This document shows positions 1 to 7,843 of a stretch of DNA of 64,000 nt, piece by piece. Below the pieces are notes generated by a model, which saw nothing but the letters and a program-made list of their open reading frames with translations, was not told the DNA's origin and made no database searches. The stretch lies in contig CAWDXD010000030.1 in assembly GCA_963806145.1 (NCBI GenBank), positions 124,001 through 188,000 on the forward strand. Reading direction: 5' to 3'. This stretch comes from DASXKD01 sp963806145 (GTDB lineage: Bacteria; Actinomycetota; Actinomycetes; Streptosporangiales; Streptosporangiaceae). A program made the translations under genes and the position numbers. Numbering within the stretch: position 1 is the first letter of the stretch; each line of letters opens with the position of its first letter.

Positions 1-7
1 CGGCCGG

Positions 8-19
8 TAGGCTCCCCTC
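8..19 (+). promoter_or_regulatory. Possible -10 element for a leaderless trp leader transcript
   Basis: TAGGCT at 8-13 fits the actinobacterial -10 pattern TANNNT. A transcription start about seven bases downstream would fall on the GTG at 20, which would make the leader peptide message leaderless. The -35 region lies outside the window. This is inference from spacing only. Confidence 0.35.
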
Positions 20-52
20 GTGCGCGGGAACCAGTGGTGGCGCCGCCCCTGA
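20..52 (+). CDS. trpL: trp operon leader peptide (MRGNQWWRRP)
   Basis: A ten-codon ORF starts with GTG and reads MRGNQWWRRP before TGA at 50-52. Two adjacent Trp codons (35-40) are the hallmark of ribosome-mediated trp attenuators in actinobacteria. The ORF lies 100 bases before trpEG on the same strand. Its stop codon sits in the loop of a small hairpin (43-47 pairs with 53-57), and a larger hairpin follows at 83-115. Stalling at the Trp codons when charged tRNA-Trp is scarce would change which hairpin forms. It is too short for domain evidence; the call rests on the WW pair, the hairpins and the downstream gene. Confidence 0.7.
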   Translation: MRGNQWWRRP

Positions 53-82
53 GGCGGTAACTGGCTCGCGCGCGTAACGACC

Positions 83-115
83 AGAAGCGATCGCCCGGCA
101 GCGGCGGTCGCTTCT
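83..115 (+). terminator. Attenuator hairpin upstream of trpEG
   Basis: AGAAGCGATCG (83-93) pairs with CGGTCGCTTCT (105-115), 11 pairs with one G-U, around an 11-base loop. No U tract follows, as is common for actinobacterial terminators. Its place between the Trp leader peptide and the trpEG start at 152 suggests it is the terminator arm of an attenuator. A competing antiterminator pairing was not identified with certainty. Confidence 0.5.
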
Positions 116-151
116 CGCGTCCCGGCACCGGGCCCGGCACAGGGAGCACAC

Positions 152-2434
152 GTGGACCCGGCAGGACAGGCGGCCCCGGCGGCTGCGGGCAGCCCGGCAC
201 AACCGCACGGATCGGTCCCGGCTGGCCAGGCACCGGGCTGGCGGCGCGCCGAGTCCGTCACCCGCGGCGGGGTGCGGGTGATCCGCACCGAGGAGCCGTT
301 CCGCGCCGATGACATCGACCAGGTGTGCGCGCGGGTGGACGAGCGCCGCGGCGGCGTGCTCAGCTCCGGGATGGAGTACCCGGGCCGGTACAGCCGCTGG
401 CACCTGGCCTACGTGAACCCCTGCGCGGAGATCGTGGCGCGCGGGCGGGTGGTCACCGTCCGCGCGCTGAACCGGCGCGGCGCGGTGCTGCTGCCCGTGC
501 TCGGCGCCGCGCTGGCCCGGGCCGGCCAGCCCGCCGCGGTGGCCAGCCCGGACGAGGTCAGCGTGGCGGTCCCCGAGCCGGCCGGGCTTGTCGCGGAGGA
601 GGACCGCAGCAGGCGTCCCACGGTGTTCTCCGCGGTGCGCGAGGTCATCGCCGCGTTCGCGGGCGACGAGGAGCACCTGGGCCTGTACGGCGCGTTCGGC
701 TACGACCTGGCGTTCCAGTTCGAGCCGGTCACGCTGCGCCTCGACCGGGCCGCCGGCCAGCGCGACCTGGTCCTGCATCTGCCCGACGAACTGTTCGTGG
801 TGGACCGCAAGCGGGAGACGGCGATGCGCTACTCCTACGAGTTCACCGTGGACGGCGTGTCCACCAGCGGGCTGCCACGGGAGACGCCGGCGTCCGGCGC
901 GGCCGGGCCGGCCACGGGGAGCGCAGTGCATGAAAAACGCCCGGAGCCGGGGACCTACGCGCGGATCGTGGCGGAGGCCAAGGAGCGGTTCGTCCGCGGC
1001 GACCTGTTCGAGGTGGTGCCGAGCCAGTCGTTCCGCGCGCCGTGCGCCTCGGCCGCCGCGTTCTACCAGTTGCTGCGCAGGCGCAACCCGGCGCCGTACG
1101 AGTTCTTCTTCAACCTGGGCGAGGGGGAGTGCCTGGTCGGGGCCTCGCCGGAGATGTACGTGCGGGTGACCGGGGACCGGGTGGAGACCTGCCCGATCTC
1201 CGGCACCATCCGGCGCGGCACCGACCCGCTGGAGGATGCGGAGAACATCCGCTCGCTGCTCAACTCGGCCAAGGATGAGTCCGAGCTGACCATGTGCACC
1301 GACGTGGACCGCAACGACAAATCGCGGGTCTGCGTGCCGGGCAGCGTCCAGGTGATCGGGCGGCGGCAGATCGAGATGTACAGCCGGCTCATCCACACGG
1401 TCGACCACATCGAGGGCCGGCTGCGGCCCGGGCTCGACGCGCTCGATGCGTTCCTCACCCACATGTGGGCGGTCACCGTCACCGGCGCGCCCAAGACCTG
1501 GGCCATGCAGTTCATCGAGGACCACGAGAAGGCGCCGCGCCGCTGGTACGGCGGGGCGGTCGGGATGATCGGCTTCGACGGCGGCATGAACACCGGCCTG
1601 ACGCTGCGGACCGCGCACATCGAGCGCGGTGTGGCCACCGTGCGCGCCGGCGCGACGCTGCTGTTCGACTCGGACCCGGACGCCGAGGAGAAAGAGACCG
1701 AGCTGAAGGCGCGGGCGCTGCTGGAAACGCTGGCCGAGGCCGCCGCCGCGGCCCGTCCTGCTGCCGAACGCTCCCCGGGGCCGCCCGCCGCCCGCCGGGG
1801 CACGCCGCCCGGCGCTGACCTGCGGGTGCTGCTCGTCGACCACCAGGACTCGTTCGTGCACACGCTGGCCGGCTACTTCGCCGAGCAGGGAGCCCAGGTC
1901 ACCACCCTGCGCGCGGGGTTCCCCGCCGCGGCGCTCGACGACTACCGGCCCGGCCTGGTGGTGCTGTCACCTGGGCCGGGACGCCCGTCGGACTTCGGCT
2001 GCGACGCCCTGCTCAGCGAACTGGACGCGCGGGAGCTGCCCGCGTTCGGCGTGTGCCTGGGACTCCAGGCGATGGTGGAGCACGCCGGCGGTGAACTGGC
2101 GCTGCTGCCCGAGCCCGCCCACGGGAAACCGGGCACGGTACTGCGGCTCTCCGAGACCGGCGATGGGCTGCTTGCGGGGCTGCCAGCGGACTTCATCGCG
2201 GCCAGGTATCACTCGCTGCACGCCGTGCCGGGCCAGGTCAAGGGCGGGTTCACGGTGACCGCCGTGACCCCGGACGGCGCGGTGATGGCGATCGAGGACG
2301 CCGCGGCGGGCCGGTGGGGCGTGCAGTTCCACCCGGAATCGATCCTGACCGCCGCTGGCGGCACCGGCCACCAGGTGATCGCCAACGTGCTGCGGCTGTG
2401 CGCTGCCCGCCGGCAGGTCACCGCCAGCCGGTGA
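152..2434 (+). CDS. trpEG: Anthranilate synthase, fused TrpE-TrpG
   Basis: This single 760-residue chain should convert chorismate and glutamine to anthranilate, the first committed step of tryptophan synthesis. Residues about 60-510 are a chorismate-using TrpE-type domain, and about 555-755 a class I glutamine amidotransferase. The amidotransferase triad is visible: Cys635 in GVCLGLQ, His727 and Glu729 in FHPES. Fused enzymes of this kind are known in Streptomyces and rhizobia. The GTG start at 152 has AGGGAG five bases upstream. No other trp gene is in the window, so it may be monocistronic. Regulation is probably by the Trp leader peptide and hairpin upstream. A PhzE-type ADIC synthase is similar in layout, but no phenazine genes are nearby and the Trp attenuator favours anthranilate synthase. 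Confidence 0.93.
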   Translation: MDPAGQAAPAAAGSPAQPHGSVPAGQAPGWRRAESVTRGGVRVIRTEEPFRADDIDQVCARVDERRGGVLSSGMEYPGRYSRWHLAYVNPCAEIVARGRVVTVRALNRRGAVLLPVLGAALARAGQPAAVASPDEVSVAVPEPAGLVAEEDRSRRPTVFSAVREVIAAFAGDEEHLGLYGAFGYDLAFQFEPVTLRLDRAAGQRDLVLHLPDELFVVDRKRETAMRYSYEFTVDGVSTSGLPRETPASGAAGPATGSAVHEKRPEPGTYARIVAEAKERFVRGDLFEVVPSQSFRAPCASAAAFYQLLRRRNPAPYEFFFNLGEGECLVGASPEMYVRVTGDRVETCPISGTIRRGTDPLEDAENIRSLLNSAKDESELTMCTDVDRNDKSRVCVPGSVQVIGRRQIEMYSRLIHTVDHIEGRLRPGLDALDAFLTHMWAVTVTGAPKTWAMQFIEDHEKAPRRWYGGAVGMIGFDGGMNTGLTLRTAHIERGVATVRAGATLLFDSDPDAEEKETELKARALLETLAEAAAAARPAAERSPGPPAARRGTPPGADLRVLLVDHQDSFVHTLAGYFAEQGAQVTTLRAGFPAAALDDYRPGLVVLSPGPGRPSDFGCDALLSELDARELPAFGVCLGLQAMVEHAGGELALLPEPAHGKPGTVLRLSETGDGLLAGLPADFIAARYHSLHAVPGQVKGGFTVTAVTPDGAVMAIEDAAAGRWGVQFHPESILTAAGGTGHQVIANVLRLCAARRQVTASR

Positions 2435-2547
2435 GCCGGGATCCAGCTTCGTGATCATGGGGATGTGGCCCATGGGGATGTGGCGCCAAGCCTGAAATCA
2501 GTGACCCGGGTGATGACGAGGACGGCCTACGTTCTGAGACCAGGTCG

Positions 2548-3768
2548 TTAAGGGAAGTCGATGACTTGGAGGTTGAGGGGGAGCTGGTGATGGTGTGACC
2601 CGGCAAGCTGGGGGCCGATGGGGGTTGGCAGACCGCTGAACAAGGCGTTCTCGTCCGTCACGGTGCCGGAGCTGGTGAAGCCGGCGAACTCGTAGGGCAG
2701 GCTGTCCGCGAGTGGCGTCGACGGGCCGTTCATGATGTGGAAGTGCAGATGCGGCGCGGTGGAATTGCCTGAGTTGCCGAGCAGCCCGAGGACTTGCCCG
2801 CGCCGGACCCGGTCGCCGGTCGTCACCGTCAAGCTATGCGGCTGCAGGTGGGCGTAGAAGGCGAAGTGACCGCCGCCGATGTCCACGACGACCCAGTTGC
2901 CGCCGGCGGTGTCCAGCGAGAACGGCGGTAGGTTCGGCGGGATTTGGTCCGGCTCGCCGTCATGGGTGCCTGCCACGGTGCCGGCCGCGACGGACAGCAC
3001 CTGCTCGCCGTAGCCGGGGTAGCCGGACAACTGCCCGACGGGCCCGGAGAACAGCCGTCGTTGCCTGTCCAATTGGACGAAGTCGATCGCGAACCGTTCG
3101 GGAGCGACGAGCCTGCCGTTCACAGGGACGATGCCTCCGCGGTGAGCGGTCAGCGCGTCGCAGCACCCGTTCACGGCAACCCAGCGGGCGCCCCGAAGCG
3201 GTCGCCCGATCACGATGGGCCGGTCCTGCTGGACCGGGGTGCGCCCGAGCGTGTAAACCTTCGGCAGGGCTGGGAAGCCTGGTGGGATAGTGAAGCCGAG
3301 GGTGATCCGGTGCGTCAGGTTCGCCGGAAGCGGGGCGTTCTTCGGGAGCGTGGCGTCCAGGATGACGATTCCGCTCAGCCCCGCGCCGAGCGTGCCGTCG
3401 AACGGCGCCCCCTCGGGCCGCTTCACCAGAGCGGCCAGCCCAGCGCCGCGCAGGCTCTGCAGGACGGCGCCGGTGGCCGGGTCGATGGTATCCAGGCGCT
3501 TGAGCTTGATCGGGAACGGCGCGGTGTTGAGCAGTTGGAGCTCATGGGCCAGGTGCTGCCGGTTGTCGGCGCCGAGCACCACGTGCGGCGAGCTCAGCAC
3601 AGTGCCGACGACCAGCGTGAGCTGGGCACGCGCGGCCGGAGACGGGGCATTCGCCGGGGTCGCGGCGACGGGAGCCGCCCCGGCCAGCGCGAGGGGCGTA
3701 ACGGCGACTGCAGCGACAGCCACCGCTGCGGACACAATACGAACGTTGAAGTGCATACCGAATGCCAT
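2548..3768 (-). CDS. Secreted M23/LytM-like protein with an altered zinc site
   Basis: A 406-residue exported protein. Residues about 1-35 form a signal peptide with a hydrophobic Ala/Val-rich core. The C-terminal half resembles the M23 (LytM/DD-endopeptidase) fold: RFAID near residue 225, the sequence VVVDIGGGHFAFYAHL with its paired His region, and HLHFH near residue 340. Active M23 enzymes use HxGxD for the first ligands; here the His position is Arg, so zinc binding may be changed or lost, although HxH remains. The N-terminal about 170 residues are not recognised. The ATG start at 3768 has GGGGG a few bases upstream. The gene sits alone inside an inverted-repeat-bounded segment. A role at the cell wall or in binding peptidoglycan is inferred. 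Confidence 0.7.
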   Translation of the reverse strand: MAFGMHFNVRIVSAAVAVAAVAVTPLALAGAAPVAATPANAPSPAARAQLTLVVGTVLSSPHVVLGADNRQHLAHELQLLNTAPFPIKLKRLDTIDPATGAVLQSLRGAGLAALVKRPEGAPFDGTLGAGLSGIVILDATLPKNAPLPANLTHRITLGFTIPPGFPALPKVYTLGRTPVQQDRPIVIGRPLRGARWVAVNGCCDALTAHRGGIVPVNGRLVAPERFAIDFVQLDRQRRLFSGPVGQLSGYPGYGEQVLSVAAGTVAGTHDGEPDQIPPNLPPFSLDTAGGNWVVVDIGGGHFAFYAHLQPHSLTVTTGDRVRRGQVLGLLGNSGNSTAPHLHFHIMNGPSTPLADSLPYEFAGFTSSGTVTDENALFSGLPTPIGPQLAGSHHHQLPLNLQVIDFP

Positions 3769-4128
3769 GTCAACGGCCCCCTCAACATCTCACGATTCTC
3801 GTCACAGGCATCGCTGCCGGCCCCGGACCGCGGATTAGAACGAATTCTAACGAATTAACCTCCTAATTGCAAAATTTAAGCAAAATCTCCTCCATAATGT
3901 TCTGGATATGATCATGGCAACCCGGCTCTCATTTCCAGGTAGACATGCGGATTTCCAGGTGGACATGCCGCGGTGCTTGCCGATTTTCAGGCCAGAAACG
4001 AGTGAGGAGGGCGGTCTCCTGCGGTGAGCTGATGCCGTGACTTGTCAGGGCGGCGCGGCTGCGACGCCGCTTCAGGTCAAACGCGACACCCCAGCCGAAT
4101 AAAGCGAGGGGAAGGCCGTTTCCACGCG
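3769..4128. other. AT-rich intergenic stretch upstream of the M23 gene
   Basis: About 360 bases without a convincing gene. The part at 3835-3920 is far richer in A and T than its surroundings, with runs such as GAATTCTAACGAATTAAC, and probably holds the promoter of the minus-strand M23 gene. The remainder includes a 20-bp direct repeat (3931-3970). Base composition unlike the neighbours fits the idea of an inserted segment. Confidence 0.5.
3931..3970. repeat. Tandem 20-bp direct repeat
   Basis: ATTTCCAGGTAGACATGCGG at 3931-3950 is followed at once by ATTTCCAGGTGGACATGCCG. Short repeated end motifs of this sort occur in the termini of some insertion sequences (IS21-like elements, for example), but no transposase gene is present, so the origin is unproven. 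Confidence 0.55.
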
Positions 4129-5040
4129 TCATCGAACCGATTTGTCACGCCCCCCTGGATGGTTCACATCCCCATGATCATCATTGCCCGGGGCGTCGAA
4201 GCGGATCACCGTCCAGTCGCTGACCGGGCGGTAGCCGAGGCGCTGGTACAGGATGTTGCTTGCGGGGTTGGCCAGGTCGGTGAACAGCACCACGCCCTCG
4301 GCGTCGTCGTCCAGCGCCGCCTGGGTGATCGCGGCCGTGGCCGCGCCGCCGAAACCGCGGCCGCGCAGCTCCGGCGGCGTGTAGACCGGGCCGATCCGGG
4401 CCTGCCCGGCGGCGGCCCGGTTCCGTCCGGCCAGCGACACCGGCCTGCCCTCGTGCTCCCACAGCATCAGCCCGCCCCAGCCGATCCGGTCGTTCACCAC
4501 CCGCTCCGACTCGTTCGGCCCGGGCGGCTGCGCCTCATCCTGGAACGCGTCGAGCCAGGCCAGCATCAGGCCGCGGTCCGCGGCATCCGCGGCCCGGGCC
4601 GTGCCGGGCGGTGGCGGGTCCGGCGGCAGCAGCGTGCCGAGCGCGTACAGCCGCATCCGCATGCCGGTGCGCGCGGGCTGGCCGGTGCGTTCCTGCCAGG
4701 CGGCGGCGAAGGCCGCGCCGGGGCCCGGCATTGCGTTGACCCCGGGGGCGTGGTGGCCCCGGCCTGCCAGGTCCGCGGCCAGCCCGGCGGCGGCCGCGGC
4801 GGTCATGTCCGTCAGCACGACAGGGAACGGCGGCGTATGCAGGAACGCGGCGGCGACGGCGGCGTCGGGGCCCGCCAGCCAGCCGAACAGCGGAGCCGCG
4901 TCACCGTACGCGGCCGCGCCCTTGGCCCGGATCAGCTCCGCCGCGGTGAGCATGATCGTGTTCGCGGCGGCGCGGGCCCGCAGGAAGCCGCCCGCGGCGG
5001 TGAGGAAGGTCTCCAGGTCCTCGGTGAGCTGCCAGGCCAT
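4129..5040 (-). CDS. GNAT family N-acetyltransferase
   Basis: A 303-residue protein. The C-terminal half has the GNAT acetyl-CoA fold: GPVYTPPELRGRGFGGAA supplies the Q/RxxGxG/A-type loop (RGRGFG, near residue 220), followed by NPASNILYQRLGYRPV, typical of the last strand and helix. The N-terminal half is Ala-rich and probably a second, degenerate GNAT-like lobe. The substrate is unknown. The last 17 or so codons overlap the right inverted repeat of the neighbouring segment, so the natural C-terminus (near IRFDAPG) may have been replaced when that segment arrived. It is divergent from thyA, with about 120 bases between the starts. Confidence 0.8.
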   Translation of the reverse strand: MAWQLTEDLETFLTAAGGFLRARAAANTIMLTAAELIRAKGAAAYGDAAPLFGWLAGPDAAVAAAFLHTPPFPVVLTDMTAAAAAGLAADLAGRGHHAPGVNAMPGPGAAFAAAWQERTGQPARTGMRMRLYALGTLLPPDPPPPGTARAADAADRGLMLAWLDAFQDEAQPPGPNESERVVNDRIGWGGLMLWEHEGRPVSLAGRNRAAAGQARIGPVYTPPELRGRGFGGAATAAITQAALDDDAEGVVLFTDLANPASNILYQRLGYRPVSDWTVIRFDAPGNDDHGDVNHPGGRDKSVR

Positions 5041-5159
5041 GCTCTATCATCGGCGGCCTGGCGGGCGGGCCGCACCCTATTTACCGGCGGGGCGGCCGGA
5101 CAGCGGGTCCGCGGATCGGCGAGGATGTGAGGCAGTGTCAACGGGCAGGGAGGCCGGCC

Positions 5160-6056
5160 GTGGAGTACCGTCCGCCGGGGGAGCGGGAGCCCGACTCTCA
5201 GTACCGGCTGCTGCTTGACCGGATCGTGTCCGGCGGGGTGAGCGTGCCCACCCGGCAGGGGCCCGCGGCGCTGACGCTCATGCAGCAGGTGATGCGTTTC
5301 GACCTGGCCAATGGGTTCCCGCTGATCACCGAGCGCAGCCTGAAGTCGTTCTGGCGCAAGTCCATCGGCGAGCTGTGCGCGTTCATCAACGGTGCCACGA
5401 CGCTCGCCGAGCTGGCCGAGTTCGGCTGTGACTGGTGGGGCCCGTGGGCCACGCCGGAGAAGACCGGTTCGCGCGGGCTGGCGCCGGGGAGCCTCGGGCC
5501 GGGGTCCTACGGCGGCGCGTTCCATGACTTCCCCACCGCCGAGGGGCCGGGCTTCGACCAGTTCCAGCACCTGGTGGAGCAGCTCACCGAACTGCCCGGC
5601 GACCGGACCCATTTCGTCTCCCCGTGGATCCCGCAGTACCAGGTCCGCGGGCGGGGCAAGACGCCGAAGACCACGATCGCGCCCTGCCACGGCTGGGTGC
5701 ACGTTCGGGTGCTGGCGGGCGGCCTGCACCTGCACATGTTCCAGCGCTCGGGGGACGTGCCGGTCGGCGTGCCGGCCAACATGATCCAGTACGCCGGGCT
5801 GCTGCTCATGCTGGAGCAGCTCACCGGCATCCCGGCTGTGGCCTACTACCACACGATCTCCGACGCGCACGTCTACGAGAACCAGCGGGACGCGGTCGCG
5901 GCCATGCTGGGGCGGGAGCCGCGGCGGCTGCCCACGGTCCAGCTCACCGGGGACGGCCGGAAGATCACCGACATCCACGAGTTCCGCGCCGAGCACTTCG
6001 AGGTCAGCGACTATGACCCGCACCCGGCGATCTCGTCCATCCCGGTCTCCCCATGA
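5160..6056 (+). CDS. thyA: Thymidylate synthase (ThyA family, divergent)
   Basis: It should methylate dUMP to dTMP using methylenetetrahydrofolate. From the GTG at 5160 the protein has 298 residues; GGAGG at 5149-5153, six bases before it, decides this start over one 33 bases upstream. The catalytic Cys is Cys176 in APCHGW. QRSGDVPVGVPAN matches the phosphate-binding and substrate loop QRSxDxxxGxPFN, with Phe replaced by Ala. ISDAHVYENQ and YDPHPAI near the C-terminus are also family motifs. The stop overlaps the folA start in ATGA, so the two enzymes of the thymidylate cycle are translationally coupled. Many actinobacteria rely on ThyX instead; this copy is divergent enough that a specialised role is possible. 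Confidence 0.88.
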   Translation: MEYRPPGEREPDSQYRLLLDRIVSGGVSVPTRQGPAALTLMQQVMRFDLANGFPLITERSLKSFWRKSIGELCAFINGATTLAELAEFGCDWWGPWATPEKTGSRGLAPGSLGPGSYGGAFHDFPTAEGPGFDQFQHLVEQLTELPGDRTHFVSPWIPQYQVRGRGKTPKTTIAPCHGWVHVRVLAGGLHLHMFQRSGDVPVGVPANMIQYAGLLLMLEQLTGIPAVAYYHTISDAHVYENQRDAVAAMLGREPRRLPTVQLTGDGRKITDIHEFRAEHFEVSDYDPHPAISSIPVSP

Positions 6057-6574
6057 TCGTGTCGCTGGTGGTGGCCGCGTCGGCCAACGAGGTCATCGGG
6101 GCCGACGGCGCGCTGCCCTGGCACCTGCCCGGCGACATGCGCCGGTTCCGCGAGCTGACCACCGGTCACGTGGTGGTCATGGGCCGGCTCACCTACCAGT
6201 CCATCCTCGACCGGCTCGGGCACCCGCTGACCGGCCGGACCTCCGTCGTGGTGAGCCGGACCCTGGGCGAGACCGGGCATCCCGCGGTGCGCGTGGCCAG
6301 GTCGCTCCCGGAGGCGCTGGCCCTGGCCGAGGCGCTCACGGCCGAGGCCGGGGACACCGAGTTCTTCGTCATCGGCGGGGAGTCGGTCTACCGGGACTCA
6401 CTGCCGATCGCCGACCGGGTGTACCTGACCCGGGTGCACGGCGAGGTGGCCGGGGACCGGGCCATGCCCGACGGCTGGCTGGCCGGGTTCGAGCTGGCCG
6501 AACGGGACGACGAGGCCGGCGCGCAGAGCCCGCTGCGGTACTCCTTCCTCGACTACCGGCGGGCGGCGCGGTGA
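6053..6574 (+). CDS. folA: Dihydrofolate reductase
   Basis: A 173-residue protein that should reduce dihydrofolate, made by ThyA, back to tetrahydrofolate with NADPH. The N-terminus MIVSLVVAASANEVIG, the active-site segment LPWHLPGDMRRFRELT with the acidic Asp, the cofactor motif VVVMGRLTYQSI, and FVIGGESVY are all characteristic. The start overlaps the thyA stop by four bases (ATGA), and its stop overlaps the next gene's GTG, making thyA-folA-HIT a tight operon. Length is normal for the family. Confidence 0.95.
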   Translation: MIVSLVVAASANEVIGADGALPWHLPGDMRRFRELTTGHVVVMGRLTYQSILDRLGHPLTGRTSVVVSRTLGETGHPAVRVARSLPEALALAEALTAEAGDTEFFVIGGESVYRDSLPIADRVYLTRVHGEVAGDRAMPDGWLAGFELAERDDEAGAQSPLRYSFLDYRRAAR

Positions 6575-7032
6575 GCCTGTACTGCTTCGAGAACGTGCGC
6601 ACGGCCGAGCAGCGGGCCGAGATGGCCCGGCTCGACGCCGCCGGGATCTGCCTTTTCTGCCCCGAGTACCTGGCCAGCCAGCCACAGCAGCCGATCCTGC
6701 TGTCCACCGCGCACTGGAGCGTGACCCCGAACAAGTTCCCGTATCAGGGAACGAGCCTGCATCTCTTGGTTGTGCCTCACCAGCATGCGGGAGACCTGCT
6801 AGAACTCAGTGATGAGGTGCGTAGCGACTTCTGGGTGGCGCTCGCGGCCACTGCGGAGGCCCATGGGGTGCGGCACTACGGCCTGGGCGTCCGCAACGGC
6901 GACTGCCGCTTCACGGGCGCGTCCATCGCCCATGTACATGCGCACGTGCTGGTGGGCTCGGACGATCCGGACGCGCCGCCGGTACGGATGAGGTTCAGCT
7001 CCCGGCACGGGTATCCACCCAGATCAGGCTGA
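6571..7032 (+). CDS. HIT-superfamily (histidine triad) protein
   Basis: A 153-residue protein starting at GTG 6571, which overlaps the folA stop in GTGA. Near residue 117 it carries HVHAHVLVG, the HxHxH triad in which the middle His attacks nucleotide alpha-phosphates in this family. CLFCPEYL near residue 27 gives a CxxC that may bind zinc, as in HINT and some GalT-like proteins. It probably hydrolyses or transfers a nucleotidyl group; the substrate cannot be read from sequence. Its 3' end overlaps the convergent deaminase gene by 38 bases. Coupling to thyA-folA suggests a role in nucleotide metabolism, which is inference. Confidence 0.85.
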   Translation: MSLYCFENVRTAEQRAEMARLDAAGICLFCPEYLASQPQQPILLSTAHWSVTPNKFPYQGTSLHLLVVPHQHAGDLLELSDEVRSDFWVALAATAEAHGVRHYGLGVRNGDCRFTGASIAHVHAHVLVGSDDPDAPPVRMRFSSRHGYPPRSG

Positions 7033-7843
7033 TACCCCGGGCGCGCAGCGTCTGCTCGCCATCGAGCACCGAATACTGGCCAGCGAAGAAGCAGCGGGCG
7101 AATCCCGCCTCGGCGATGAGCCGCGCGCAGGCCGGGCACGGGAACGTCGTGGTGTAGAGGTCGGCGCCGGCCAGGCTGGTCCCTTCCCTGGCCGCGCCGG
7201 CGATCAGGGCCGCCTCGGCGTGGATCGCCGTGGACAGGTCCGCCCGGATGCCGCGCTCGAAGGCGTCCCTGGGATCCCCGTTGAGGTAGGGGGCGTACTC
7301 GGTCGGCTGGTGGTGGTTCCAGGCACAGCCGAGCACCCGGCCCGCCCGGGCGGCCACTGCACCCACCTGCCGCCACCAGTCCGAACTGCGCCCGGCCAGG
7401 GCCTGGGCCCGGCCCAGCAGTTCGCGGGGAAGCTCGGCCGCGGTGATCTCGCCGTCGAAGCTGACGGGCACCTTCGCGGTGGCCCAGCCCCGGTCCCAGC
7501 GCAGGAAGGTCCGGTCGAACACCAGGCTCCGCCCGGCGCCTAGTTCGTAGCGGTCCGCGATGTCCCGCATGACCTCCTCGTCGGGCAGCACCAGGGGGTC
7601 GCCGGTGACGGCGCCGGCCAGATCGCCCGGCTCGACCACGCGAATGCCGGCGTCGCCGCTGACCAGACCGAGATAGCCGGCCGCCCGCGCCGCGGGCAGG
7701 GCCCGGATGTCCTTGGCAAGGCTCGGGTAGTCCGCGGTGAACCCGGGGCCGAGGAGCAGGATCTCCGCGGCGTCCGCGTGCCGCCGCAGGAAGGCCTCGT
7801 ACCCGGCATGGATCACCGGGAGGTAGAGCAGTACCTGCTTCAC
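6995..7843 (-). CDS. Deaminase with unknown N-terminal domain (dCMP/cytidine deaminase fold)
   Basis: A 282-residue protein. The C-terminal part, about 190-275, has the zinc-dependent deaminase signature: HAEAALIA with the ligand His and catalytic Glu, then PCPACARLI with two Cys ligands. This is the pattern of dCMP deaminase and tRNA/cytidine deaminases. The N-terminal 150 residues, beginning MKQVLLYLPVIHAGYEAFL, are alpha/beta in character and not a family I recognise. The GTG start at 7843 overlaps the stop of the upstream nucleotidyltransferase (GTGA). If it acts on dCMP it would supply dUMP to the neighbouring ThyA, but deamination of another nucleotide or nucleotide-linked compound is equally possible. 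Confidence 0.75.
   Translation of the reverse strand: MKQVLLYLPVIHAGYEAFLRRHADAAEILLLGPGFTADYPSLAKDIRALPAARAAGYLGLVSGDAGIRVVEPGDLAGAVTGDPLVLPDEEVMRDIADRYELGAGRSLVFDRTFLRWDRGWATAKVPVSFDGEITAAELPRELLGRAQALAGRSSDWWRQVGAVAARAGRVLGCAWNHHQPTEYAPYLNGDPRDAFERGIRADLSTAIHAEAALIAGAAREGTSLAGADLYTTTFPCPACARLIAEAGFARCFFAGQYSVLDGEQTLRARGISLIWVDTRAGS

Larger units (their letters stand above)
2453..4179. mobile_element. Segment bounded by a perfect 15-bp inverted repeat, carrying an M23-type gene
   Basis: GATCATGGGGATGTG at 2453-2467 recurs inverted at 4165-4179 (CACATCCCCATGATC). A second partial direct copy, CATGGGGATGTGG, is at 2471-2483. The left end begins 19 bases after the trpEG stop; the right end lies in the last codons of the GNAT gene. 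The segment holds one gene (2548-3768), an AT-rich flank and a 20-bp direct repeat, but no transposase. This pattern suggests a passenger-carrying remnant or a non-autonomous element. No target-site duplication was identified, so the mobile label is tentative. Confidence 0.35.
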
